Below are positions 15,069 to 21,227 of a DNA stretch of 48,433 bases, piece after piece. Each line of letters starts with the position of its first letter. Within the stretch, counting starts at the first letter, position 1. This DNA comes from a virus: IMG/VR virus record IMGVR_UViG_3300005663_000008, positions 1 through 48,433 of that record; one strand, written 5' to 3'. The notes below the pieces were generated by a model. It was not told the origin of the DNA. It saw only the letters and a list, made by a program, of their open reading frames with translations, and did no database searches. The position numbers were made by a program, and so were the translations under genes.

Positions 15069-15202
15069 GGTTTCGTCTCCTTACGTTTTTTAACAATACC
15101 TTCGTTTTTTGACCATACTAAAGGTTTTGTTAATTGTTTTTTTATCTTTAAAAATGCTTGTTTGCATTGTTCTTTTGTTGGACTGAGGATTATAATCTTC
15201 AT
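15065..15202 (-). CDS. Tiny basic protein, 45 aa, linking nuclease and SMC-like genes
   Basis: It begins at the ATGA overlap with the nuclease stop and ends in an ATGA overlap with the SMC-like start. Lys-rich (KIKKQLTKPLVWSKNEG, VKKRKETKP). Its place between two probable partners suggests a small adaptor, or only a coupling ORF. Confidence 0.5.
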   Translation of the reverse strand: MKIIILSPTKEQCKQAFLKIKKQLTKPLVWSKNEGIVKKRKETKP

Positions 15203-16221
15203 CTTATTATTTCCTCTCCTGTATCCATTTTATGTTCAATATCAATTTTCCCGTATAATTCGGGTAGTTGTTTTGGTAATAAATCCGCTTCACAGCATTT
15301 AAGGAAATCGCATGTCCAGTCTCTATAACCATTGAAATAACAGCAGTTTTGATTCTGCCAGAAAGCAGCAATGTCCTTTTGCTCTATTAATTGCTTGAGC
15401 TGTTCTGATATCAATACTATTTCCCTCTCCCCCCGGATCAGATCAAATTCAGATCTATAGTATTTATTAGAGATAATATTTGCTTTCCTCTGGGCCTTGA
15501 AGGTTTTGGTAACCCGGTCTACAAATTCATTTTCATCTTCGTTTTTACCCTGTTTAAGCTGAGGTTTCTTAATCGCCCGGACAACTACTTCTTTCAATTT
15601 GGGCCTGGAGATAAAGTAAATCATCAGCTGTAGTCTCATGGTCCACGCTCCATAGATATCTGGAGTTTTGGCATATTTCCATTCATAACCGGTTTCCCCA
15701 TTGTTTAAAATCATATCAATAATGTTCTTAATTGCATATCCTTCTCTATATTCCAGTGCGGTTTGCTCAACTTTACACTTACCTATGATCTTGGCTATCC
15801 CCTTTTTCTTCAATTCATAATAGGCGTTTGCAACTCCGGTTACACATTTAACTTCATTGGGGACCTTACCTTCAGGAAATCTGGATCTGAGTTTTGCCAG
15901 TTTTTTTTCTGCATCAATAATATGAGTATTCAGACCGGAATAAAAGCCAGCCATATATCCATGGAATATACTGGATGTTTCAGCATTGAAGGAGGGTTCT
16001 AGCAATCTATATCCCATTAACCAGGCAAAGAGGAATTCTCTCAAGCATGCCTTATAAGTATTCAGATACGAATAAGAAAGTATCGGCTGCTTCATCCTGA
16101 TGTACTCGATACATCTATAATGTTCCTTGTGCCGACAGAAGCCTGGTTTGTGATCCCGGATGTAGTACAGGCAGGGCTTCCGGGTGTCATCATGATCCAG
16201 GCATATTGGAATGTGTGCCAT
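15199..16221 (-). CDS. PD-(D/E)XK nuclease, Cas4/RecB-like, with Cys clusters
   Basis: 340 aa. The nuclease core shows IIDMIL (D169), GYEWKY (E180-x-K182) and, after it, MRLQLMIYF with the conserved Gln of RecB/Cas4 motif IV. Four N-terminal Cys (C7, C17, C29, C37) and a C-terminal set (NCCYF, TCDFLKCC) could hold an Fe-S cluster or zinc, as in Cas4/AddB. A 5'-end processing role in recombination together with the SMC-like, Sak4-like and SSB-like proteins is the simplest reading. Its promoter region is the long non-coding segment upstream. Confidence 0.75.
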   Translation of the reverse strand: MAHIPICLDHDDTRKPCLYYIRDHKPGFCRHKEHYRCIEYIRMKQPILSYSYLNTYKACLREFLFAWLMGYRLLEPSFNAETSSIFHGYMAGFYSGLNTHIIDAEKKLAKLRSRFPEGKVPNEVKCVTGVANAYYELKKKGIAKIIGKCKVEQTALEYREGYAIKNIIDMILNNGETGYEWKYAKTPDIYGAWTMRLQLMIYFISRPKLKEVVVRAIKKPQLKQGKNEDENEFVDRVTKTFKAQRKANIISNKYYRSEFDLIRGEREIVLISEQLKQLIEQKDIAAFWQNQNCCYFNGYRDWTCDFLKCCEADLLPKQLPELYGKIDIEHKMDTGEEIIR

Positions 16222-16258
16222 ATCATTTTATCCTCTCAGTCCTCTCCCCGGCATGGCA

Positions 16259-16289
16259 GTACAGCTGAAATCTGGGTAGAAGGCTGTAC
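16259..16289 (-). other. Hairpin in the 5' leader of the nuclease operon
   Basis: GTACAGC (16259-16265) pairs with GCTGTAC (16283-16289) across a 17-base loop. It lies between the leftward promoter and the nuclease start, so it would be in the leader mRNA. A second pair, AATCTGGG at about 16269 with CCCAGATT at about 16340, could form an outer stem. Function unknown. Confidence 0.35.
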
Positions 16290-16359
16290 CGGAGATCCAC
16301 AACCGGAGAGAAGTTTGATTTACTGTTGAATTGAATTTCCCAGATTCCATGTTAAGGAA

Positions 16360-16388
16360 ATAATATCAGATAAATTTGGGCGTGTCAA
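16360..16388 (-). promoter_or_regulatory. Leftward sigma70-type promoter of the replication operon
   Basis: On the minus strand: TTGACA (16388-16383), 17-base spacer that ends in TGA, then TATTAT (16365-16360). Both boxes are near consensus and TGA gives an extended -10. It would drive the genes from 16221 leftward with a leader of about 130 bases. Confidence 0.7.
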
Positions 16389-16435
16389 GAGAAAAAAATA
16401 GGTATGATTTCTCACTATTCAGACCGGGATAATAG

Positions 16436-16447
16436 TGTAAAGGTGAG
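16436..16447. repeat. Direct repeat TGTAAAGGTGAG, copy 1
   Basis: 12 bases repeated exactly at 16840-16851, with a shorter relative TGTAAAGG at 16691 and inverted relatives (CTTTACAT at 16753). Iteron-like set in the non-coding region. Confidence 0.45.
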
Positions 16448-16523
16448 GGGCTGATTTCTGGAAATAAAACTTACAAGATATCTGAAAGGGTTTTACATAG
16501 GGTAGTACAAATCCAGGCCGAAA

Positions 16524-16540
16524 TAAAGTGATATCATTTT
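16524..16540. promoter_or_regulatory. GTGATATC palindromic operator-like site
   Basis: TAAAGTGATATCATTTT is a near-perfect inverted repeat centred on GATATC, close to the 18-base palindrome at 26805-26822 and the site at 18115. The sites recur in intergenic DNA near promoters. Confidence 0.45.
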
Positions 16541-16579
16541 GCTAATTTTCGTTAAAATATTTCCTTGGATTAAAATTAA

Positions 16580-16594
16580 TGAGAATGATTCTCA
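16580..16594. promoter_or_regulatory. Fur-box-like palindrome
   Basis: TGAGAATGATTCTCA is a perfect 7-1-7 inverted repeat that differs from the Fur consensus TGATAATnATTATCA in one symmetrical position per half. It lies in the candidate origin/control region, about 190 bases upstream of the leftward promoter. Host Fur, or a Fur-like protein, could bind; this is inferred from the sequence only. Confidence 0.4.
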
Positions 16595-16839
16595 ATAGCC
16601 ATGAAAAAGTGAAATTTTTGAAAAGTGATATGGAAAATTAATAACAGTTTAGAATTATATATTTACAGGCAAAAAACCCAAAGTGATATATGTAAAGGGA
16701 ATTACATAAGTGTGGAGTATTAAATATTGGTATTGCACCTATATATAATACTCTTTACATAAGGATTTTGAGAGTTTTGAAAAGGTGGGCAATCAGAGAT
16801 CAAGAAAACAATTTCAACAATTGGTTCCTGACCCCTGAC

Positions 16840-16851
16840 TGTAAAGGTGAG
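16840..16851. repeat. Direct repeat TGTAAAGGTGAG, copy 2
   Basis: Exact second copy of 16436-16447, just beyond the end of the next leftward gene. Confidence 0.45.
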
Positions 16852-16855
16852 AGTG

Positions 16856-17101
16856 TCAAGGGAGTAGGTTTTTATCCTTCATGTAGAGGTATCGGTATTT
16901 GATAATTTTGTACTGCCGGTTTAATTCCCAGATCTTAATAGATCGGGTTATTCCGAATTGCCAGATCTTGGCGAGCTTCCCGGACCGGGCGGATTCTAAA
17001 ATATGATACATTGCCAGGGATAACAATATAACTATTACTATACTGCCTGCCAGGGCTGCGAGAAGTCCCCAGGATTGCGCGGGTGTCATTGGTAGGTACA
17101 T
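16856..17101 (-). CDS. Single-span membrane protein
   Basis: From the ATG at 17101, 81 aa; AAAGGA sits 10-11 bases upstream. An earlier in-frame ATG at 17161 would give 101 aa with a poorer site and a larger overlap. After MYLPMTPAQSW there is one strong TM helix (GLLAALAGSIVIVILLSLAM) and a basic cytoplasmic tail (SIKIWELNRQYKIIKYRYLY). Possibly a membrane modulator expressed early. No family recognised. Confidence 0.5.
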   Translation of the reverse strand: MYLPMTPAQSWGLLAALAGSIVIVILLSLAMYHILESARSGKLAKIWQFGITRSIKIWELNRQYKIIKYRYLYMKDKNLLP

Positions 17102-17289
17102 TGTGTTGGGTTTCCTTTCCCCCTGGCTTGCTTGTCCCTCCAGGGCATAAACATTAAACATTCTCTTCTCTTTGCGTTATACGGTGGGTCCTTCATTATC
17201 CCGCAAGCACAATTCATGGGCTTACAGCAGTAATATCTGCGGCATGTTACTTTTATAGGGCAGATTTTGCCCGGACAATGTAGAGGCAT
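17086..17289 (-). CDS. Cys-rich small protein, 67 aa
   Basis: AAAGGAG precedes the ATG at good distance. Ten Cys, mostly in the first half (CPGKICPIKVTCRRYYCC, then NCACG), indicate one or two zinc sites. Basic. Overlaps the start of the membrane protein by 16 bases. Function unknown. Confidence 0.5.
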   Translation of the reverse strand: MPLHCPGKICPIKVTCRRYYCCKPMNCACGIMKDPPYNAKRRECLMFMPWRDKQARGKGNPTQCTYQ

Positions 17290-17320
17290 TTTATTTGATC
17301 TCCTTTCACGATTATAAATT

Positions 17321-17740
17321 TCAGTTGTTAATAAGCCCGTTTTCCATTAATGAATAATATTTACCATCAGCAATAATAAGGTGATCTATTAAGTTGATGC
17401 CAATTATCTTCCCGGCCTCCTGTAACCGCTTTGTTATGGTGATATCGTCAACGCTCGGATGTGTATCCCCTGATGGGTGATTATGACAGGCAATAATACT
17501 TGCCGTATCTTTCATAATGGCAATTTTAAACACTTCACGCGGATGCACTGGGCTTGTATTGAGCGAGCCGAGAGAAACCAGCTCAATATAGTTAATCTGA
17601 TTTTTAGTATTCAGTTCCAGTATCCAGAAATGTTCTTTGCTCCTGTCCTGTTCCGACACCTGATTATAAATCTCCCGCATAATAGTGTTCACATCCTTAC
17701 TGTTTTTCAATGACTCTTTCATATTTTCTCTTACTGTCAT
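17321..17740 (-). CDS. RadC-like JAB/MPN (JAMM) domain protein
   Basis: 139 aa. The JAMM metal motif is complete: HNHPSGDTHPSVDD gives H86-x-H88-x7-S96-x2-D99, and an upstream Glu (E53 in IELVSLGSL) completes it. RadC-like proteins of phages and mobile elements lack the N-terminal HhH, as here. Their biochemical role is unsettled (DNA repair or antagonism of host defence have been suggested). It is among the first genes transcribed from the leftward promoter. Confidence 0.82.
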   Translation of the reverse strand: MTVRENMKESLKNSKDVNTIMREIYNQVSEQDRSKEHFWILELNTKNQINYIELVSLGSLNTSPVHPREVFKIAIMKDTASIIACHNHPSGDTHPSVDDITITKRLQEAGKIIGINLIDHLIIADGKYYSLMENGLINN

Positions 17741-17868
17741 TATTGGGGGTTCCTTTCCAAATCTATTTTTGCAGCCTTGATTAATAAGTTAATATCATCA
17801 TTGGCCATGATTGGGATATATTGAATTATCCCGTTTACTATAATTACCTGATAAAGTATGTGTGTCAT
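17740..17868 (-). CDS. Hypothetical small protein, 42 aa
   Basis: It overlaps the RadC-like start (TAATG). N-terminus hydrophobic (ILYQVIIVNGIIQYIPIM), C-terminus helical and charged. The site is only moderate (AAGGCG). A shorter internal start (MANDDINLLIKAAK) is possible. Confidence 0.4.
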   Translation of the reverse strand: MTHILYQVIIVNGIIQYIPIMANDDINLLIKAAKIDLERNPQ

Positions 17869-17907
17869 ACGTCATATCGCCTTGTGTTGATGTTCTTGAA
17901 ACAATCC

Positions 17908-18060
17908 CTACCAAGACCTATCAGTATGCATGTACATGTAATCTCCAGCGTAATTGGCTGTGTTCTGTACTGTACTGAGTCTGCCTGTCTTGATTGCCTG
18001 ATCAAATGCTGCTGCGCTGTCCCTGTAAGTAAAACTGTCTATCCTGTTTGATGCTATCAT
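17908..18060 (-). CDS. First early gene, small protein of 50 aa
   Basis: GAAAGGAG precedes the ATG, and the gene is the first behind the leftward promoter at 18104-18132. The protein is helical and rich in Ala, Thr and Ser (YRDSAAAFDQAIKTGRLSTV), ending MYMHTDRSW. No family recognised. Its leading position suggests an immediate-early role, perhaps host takeover. Confidence 0.5.
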   Translation of the reverse strand: MIASNRIDSFTYRDSAAAFDQAIKTGRLSTVQNTANYAGDYMYMHTDRSW

Positions 18061-18103
18061 GGGGGTTATTCTCCTTTCTATTTAATTATTAATCTCATAT
18101 CAT

Positions 18104-18132
18104 AGAATATCACGAGTGATATCACTTGTCAA
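18104..18132 (-). promoter_or_regulatory. Leftward early promoter with operator in the spacer
   Basis: On the minus strand: TTGACA (18132-18127), a 17-base spacer that contains the palindrome AGTGATATCACT and ends in TGA, then TATTCT (18109-18104). A protein on the palindrome would cover the space between -35 and -10 and block transcription. Confidence 0.72.
18115..18126. promoter_or_regulatory. Operator-like palindrome AGTGATATCACT
   Basis: Perfect 12-base inverted repeat between the -35 and -10 boxes of the leftward promoter. Related sites lie at 18194, 16524 and 26805. The XRE regulator (6920-7156) is the obvious candidate binder. Confidence 0.55.
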
Positions 18133-18193
18133 GCCACTAAATGTTGTGACAAGACATATAAACTATCAATATATAGTGACAATTTAAATAATG

Positions 18194-18203
18194 ATGATAT
18201 CAT
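18194..18203. promoter_or_regulatory. Operator-like palindrome ATGATATCAT
   Basis: Perfect 10-base inverted repeat that touches the -35 box of the rightward promoter, about 78 bases from the site at 18115. Two sites in the divergent region could allow coordinated control of both arms. Confidence 0.45.
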
Positions 18204-18231
18204 TGACAATTACAAATCTATACATTATTAT
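18203..18231 (+). promoter_or_regulatory. Rightward promoter of the terminase/virion arm
   Basis: TTGACA (18203-18208), 17-base spacer, TATTAT (18226-18231), then GGAGG and the ATG at 18256. Unlike the other strong promoters here it has no TGA before the -10. Confidence 0.7.
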
Positions 18232-18255
18232 ATAAATAAAAAATGGAGGTTACAA

Positions 18256-18606
18256 ATGACAAGATTACCAATTAATTTAACTGATGAACAACACACCTTA
18301 ATTAAAGCTGAGTCAATTAGGACTGGGATATCGATATCAGAAATAATGAGGATATTAATTGATCGCATGAAAGTTAGAAAGAATAAAACAATTACAAAGT
18401 TATTTTTCCGGCCTGTTAATAGAACCGAGTGGAGGAATATTATAAAACGGAGAGATAACAATAAATGTCAAAACTGTGGTATACAGGGGACTAAAAAAAC
18501 TGTAGATGCACATCATATAATCCCAATGAAACAAGGCGGTAAAGATGAAATTACAAATGGGAAAACACTTTGTAAGCCCTGCCATAAAATAGAACATTTA
18601 TATTGA
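18256..18606 (+). CDS. HNH endonuclease
   Basis: 116 aa. The C-terminal half has the zinc-type HNH: CQNCG, then VDAHHIIPMKQGGKDEITNGKTLCKPCHKIEH, where the first HH, the Asn and the last His give the active site and the two CxxC pairs bind zinc. The N-terminus (LPINLTDEQHTLIKAESIRTG; SISEIMRILIDR) resembles a ribbon-helix-helix DNA-binding motif. HNH enzymes next to small terminases often assist DNA packaging, but a free-standing homing enzyme is also possible. GGAGGTTACAA precedes the ATG. Confidence 0.82.
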   Translation: MTRLPINLTDEQHTLIKAESIRTGISISEIMRILIDRMKVRKNKTITKLFFRPVNRTEWRNIIKRRDNNKCQNCGIQGTKKTVDAHHIIPMKQGGKDEITNGKTLCKPCHKIEHLY

Positions 18607-18632
18607 CAGGTCAATCAAATCTATGTTATTGA
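18603..18632 (+). promoter_or_regulatory. Possible promoter before the small terminase gene
   Basis: TTGACA (18603-18608) and TATTGA (18627-18632) with an 18-base spacer. The -35 forms a small palindrome TTGACAGGTCAA. Weaker than the other candidates. Confidence 0.3.
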
Positions 18633-18638
18633 TAGGTT

Positions 18639-19184
18639 ATGGAGCAAATCAGGAAACATATCAAAAATAAAGCTAAATTACTTCCCGGACTTAATCGGCC
18701 TGAACAGGATGCCATTGCAATAAGTGATATTGATTTTGCCAAGCCTTGGAAGATATTAGGCCGTCCACGTCTGTATAACTCACCGGCTGAGATGCAACAG
18801 ATCATAACTGCTTATTTCAATTACTGTGAAGAGAATCAAACCTTTCCCATGATTACAGGACTGTGCTTGTATCTTGATATGGATAGGAATAGGTTATTAG
18901 ACTATGAAAGTAATAAACATACAAGTGAAGATTCAGGTCCATATACAGGCATTATCAAAAAAGCTAAGATGTACATTCACCATTGCCTAGAGCATAGATT
19001 ATACAGTGTGCCCAACTTTGCACCTTATATATTCAGCCTGAAAGCCAATTACAAATGGTCAGATCAACCGGATCAAGGGGACAATATCCCGGCTGGCATC
19101 GGCAACCTGACCTTCATTAAAGTTGAGAATATGCAGGTTGTTGGCGCTCCTCCTGGGCAGATAACTATTGAGAAGAAAGAGTAA
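18639..19184 (+). CDS. terS: Terminase small subunit
   Basis: 181 aa. RPRLYNSPAEMQQIITAYFNYCEE, then PMITGLCLYLDMDRNRLLDYE, then IIKKAKMYIHHCLEHRLY and FAPYIFSLKANYKWSDQ follow the order of gp3-like small terminases: a helix with PxEM, a helix-turn-helix around TGLxLYLxxxR and the helix with IFxLKxNxxW. These proteins recognise the packaging site and regulate the large subunit. It lies between two HNH genes and about 4.5 kb before terL, an unusually wide separation. Confidence 0.75.
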   Translation: MEQIRKHIKNKAKLLPGLNRPEQDAIAISDIDFAKPWKILGRPRLYNSPAEMQQIITAYFNYCEENQTFPMITGLCLYLDMDRNRLLDYESNKHTSEDSGPYTGIIKKAKMYIHHCLEHRLYSVPNFAPYIFSLKANYKWSDQPDQGDNIPAGIGNLTFIKVENMQVVGAPPGQITIEKKE

Positions 19185-19605
19185 ATCCGGCAATTACACC
19201 TGGTCCGCCCATCCCCCGGTCCATAGGATTACATCTAAGCTCGCCTGCCTGCCCGGTCAATAGTACAGCATGTTCCATATCAGCGGACAACTGGCCTGCC
19301 TGCCCTCACCCCTCATCCGGTTGACATTCCCACGCTTGCCAGCTTCAGGCATTTCAATTTGCCTGCCGCTGCTCCTGTCCCTGCTCAATCCAGATCCCCA
19401 TTCCATTCCTATTTCAATTTCAATTCCTATTCAATTAAAGAATTCTTTCCTAATTTGCTATAGGGGCCAAAGTTCATTGGAGGTATAGCCTGTCTATATA
19501 TATCCCAGCTCTCACCTTAATCAATTTTTCAAAAGGGATGGGGGGGGTTGCTTTTAAGGGGTAGGGGTGTTATTATATTGAAATTTTTTAAAAAAGGGGG
19601 TGTAT
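19185..19605. other. 421-bp non-coding region between small terminase and HNH genes
   Basis: No supported gene. The first 200 bases are pyrimidine-rich on the plus strand, with the 12-mer GCCTGCCTGCCC at 19243 and 19294 and a hairpin CAGGCA/TGCCTG at 19346-19365. Then follow short A/T-rich repeats (ATTCC, TTCAATT) at about 19395-19440, and finally a G-rich part at 19535-19567. Sharp strand asymmetry suggests a structural role, such as a packaging site or the remnant of an intron-like element. Confidence 0.45.
19535..19567 (+). other. G-quadruplex-type motif
   Basis: Four G runs: GGG (19535), eight G (19540-19547), GGGG (19558) and GGGG (19564), with loops of 2, 10 and 2 bases. It meets a relaxed G4 pattern on the plus strand, just upstream of the second HNH gene. 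Confidence 0.4.
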
Positions 19606-20187
19606 ATGCAGGAGAAAATCTACAAAAGGGAATGTGTGTATTGTAAGCGAAAATTTGAAACCATTAATGAAACAAAAAAATATTGTAACTCTAGGTGTAA
19701 ACATAATATGTCAAGAGTTAAACGTAGAAGATCGAGGTGGTATGTGGGTTCCCGTATATGTTTGCTCTGTAAAAAAGAATTTGAACCAAAAAGAAAAGAT
19801 GCCTGTATATGTTATCGGGATTCTTGTCGGGCAAAAGACACTCCTAAGAGTAGGGCCAAGGCAAGGGCCGAAGCAAATAAGATCGGTTGGGAAAAAATCA
19901 TAATTGAAAAAGGGATGAATAAATGTAGTAATTGTGGATACAATAAATATTTTGGTGTAATAGATTTTCATCATGTAGATTCCAAGGGGTCAAGTGATTT
20001 AATTAGTTATATTATTAAATGTATACCCACCCCAAAACGAGTTGATGAATTAGATAAGTGTGTTGCTTTATGTGCAAATTGCCATAGAGAGAAGCACATA
20101 GAGGAAGGTACTGTGGGAAATTTCAATGGTATATATTACAATGGGTATAAGAAAAAACTATCTCCTTCATTGAATTTAAAAGGGTGA
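19606..20187 (+). CDS. HNH endonuclease with N-terminal zinc fingers
   Basis: 193 aa from the ATG at 19606, preceded by AAAGGGGG. Two Cys-rich finger-like segments at the N-terminus (ECVYCKRKF, YCNSRC; ICLLCKKEF, CYRDSC) precede an HNH domain: KCSNCGYNKYFGVIDFHHVD, and CVALCANCHREKH at the end. This architecture is common in mobile HNH genes. It stands alone after a long non-coding stretch, which supports a homing origin. Basic throughout. Confidence 0.78.
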   Translation: MQEKIYKRECVYCKRKFETINETKKYCNSRCKHNMSRVKRRRSRWYVGSRICLLCKKEFEPKRKDACICYRDSCRAKDTPKSRAKARAEANKIGWEKIIIEKGMNKCSNCGYNKYFGVIDFHHVDSKGSSDLISYIIKCIPTPKRVDELDKCVALCANCHREKHIEEGTVGNFNGIYYNGYKKKLSPSLNLKG

Positions 20188-20220
20188 TATTTTCTACCTA
20201 TTAATATATAGAAATTAAAC

Positions 20221-20249
20221 TTGACACAATGGTTATATCATGATATTGT
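20221..20249 (+). promoter_or_regulatory. Rightward extended -10 promoter
   Basis: TTGACA (20221-20226), 17-base spacer that ends in TGA, TATTGT (20244-20249). It has the same form as the promoters at 26844 and 18104. The expected start site (20256-20258) falls on the ATG of the following ORF. Confidence 0.6.
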
Positions 20250-20256
20250 AATTGCC

Positions 20257-20496
20257 ATGGAATCACAATTTCTGAATGATCCGGACAAGACAGTCAATAC
20301 CTATACAGTTGATGAGATACGGGGCAATCCTTATATGGGAGCTGAATATTATCAGGTTGGGCCTAAGTTTAAAACCATTTTTTTATTTGGCAAGATGCTG
20401 GATGAGATAGCGCCGGATCTGGTTGTAAGAATTGGGGATCGAATAAGAATAACCACTGGGGAACACAATAGAACATTGAAGATTGAGAAGGTCTAA
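20257..20496 (+). CDS. Hypothetical protein, 79 aa, possibly translated from a leaderless mRNA
   Basis: The frame is open back to 20212, but a TTG start at 20221 would lie in the -35 box of a strong promoter, so the ATG at 20257 is preferred. No Shine-Dalgarno precedes it, and the predicted transcription start is at or next to the A of ATG. A shorter form from 20335 has GGGG upstream. The C-terminus VVRIGDRIRITTGEHNRTLKIE is beta-rich. Function unknown. Confidence 0.5.
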   Translation: MESQFLNDPDKTVNTYTVDEIRGNPYMGAEYYQVGPKFKTIFLFGKMLDEIAPDLVVRIGDRIRITTGEHNRTLKIEKV

Positions 20497-20497
20497 C

Positions 20498-20737
20498 ATG
20501 ATAACCAGACGTAATTTCATAAAAGGAATAGCTGCATTTGTAGCTGTGCCGCTTATGGCAAAGGTTGTGATGTTTGTGCCGAGTGAATTGAGTTGTATAT
20601 CTGCTACGGAAATATCAAATAGAGCATTAGAAATATTGAGACAACCCGTTTATGGAAAAAGTCCCGCTGTGATGGCCATGAAATTACAAGGTGAGTGGAG
20701 AGAAATATATGAACATTATAAAGGAGCGTTTAAATGA
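20498..20737 (+). CDS. Tat-signal exported small protein
   Basis: 79 aa from the ATG at 20498 (an upstream in-frame ATG at 20483 overlaps the previous gene). The N-terminus ITRRNFIKGIAAFVAVPLMA has the twin-arginine motif (T-R-R-x-F-I-K) followed by a modest hydrophobic stretch, as in Tat substrates. The mature part is short and helical (ATEISNRALEILRQPVYG). A Tat substrate in a lytic phage is unusual. It overlaps the HExxH gene by 4 bases. Confidence 0.6.
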   Translation: MITRRNFIKGIAAFVAVPLMAKVVMFVPSELSCISATEISNRALEILRQPVYGKSPAVMAMKLQGEWREIYEHYKGAFK

Positions 20738-20997
20738 ACTGGTTAAACATATTCAGCAAAAGGCCGATAGATTTCGATGTGGATGTTAAGCAGCTGGGGG
20801 ATTGGGTGTTTTTCTTTTACAGTGATATCCGGTACCTCAGATCTGTATATCTAAAAAACGGGGGGCTTTTAAAGGTGCATAGACTAAAAGGATTTACAAA
20901 TAAAAATAAAAAAGCGATCCATACAATGAAGGGCAAAACATATACCCTTGGGCACGAAATGGAACATGCCTTGGGACTAATAGGAGATGACGAATGA
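20734..20997 (+). CDS. Small protein with HExxH zinc-protease-like motif
   Basis: 87 aa. Near the C-terminus YTLGHEMEHALGLIGDDE contains HEMEH, the HExxH motif, followed by acidic residues that could provide the third ligand. The N-terminus is beta-rich. This could be a minimal metallopeptidase or a degenerate relative; the motif alone is not proof. Joined by overlaps to the Tat-signal gene and the lipoprotein gene. Confidence 0.45.
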   Translation: MNWLNIFSKRPIDFDVDVKQLGDWVFFFYSDIRYLRSVYLKNGGLLKVHRLKGFTNKNKKAIHTMKGKTYTLGHEMEHALGLIGDDE

Positions 20998-21227
20998 AAA
21001 AGACAATAGTAATACTCGCATTAACATTACTCATGGGCTGTGCATCAACAACTGAGATCGTCTGGCATGATGGTAAAACGATAACCATTACAGGGGCTTC
21101 TGATGAGGTAGTAACCGCTAAGATCGGTAAGGATGAGGTCATAGCTGACCGGCGCGGCAAGGAGAACATCTTCCAGTCATTTGTTAATATGCTGATGTTT
21201 AAGGGTATGAGTACGGAGGCGAAATAA
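20994..21227 (+). CDS. Small lipoprotein
   Basis: 77 aa. MKKTIVILALTLLMGC is a lipoprotein signal with lipobox LMGC (Cys16); the mature protein begins CASTTEIVWHDGK. An outer spanin would have this start, but Pro-rich sequence is lacking and the lysis genes are far away. It could be a superinfection-exclusion lipoprotein. The mature part is mostly beta and basic at the end. Confidence 0.65.
   Translation: MKKTIVILALTLLMGCASTTEIVWHDGKTITITGASDEVVTAKIGKDEVIADRRGKENIFQSFVNMLMFKGMSTEAK

Larger units (their letters stand above)
16222..16855. other. 634-bp non-coding region with repeats: candidate origin and leftward control region
   Basis: No supported ORF on either strand. It holds a strong leftward promoter (16360-16388), a GTGATATC palindrome (16524-16540) and two more AAAGTGATAT half sites (16621, 16679), a Fur-box-like palindrome (16580-16594), direct repeats TGTAAAGGTGAG (16436, 16840), several TTACATAAG/TTTACAT copies (16493, 16702, 16755) and an AT-rich core about 16700-16760. 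Repeats plus AT-rich DNA next to replication genes are typical of an origin, but no initiator protein is recognised. Confidence 0.5.

Noticed and set aside
19270-19488. 72-aa ORF on the plus strand
   Set aside because: No ribosome binding site, low-complexity Pro/Ile/Ser composition caused by repeats, and it spans the repeat-rich non-coding region.
20221-20256. TTG start of the ORF at 20221
   Set aside because: The TTG is part of a perfect -35 box and has no Shine-Dalgarno; ATG at 20257 is preferred.
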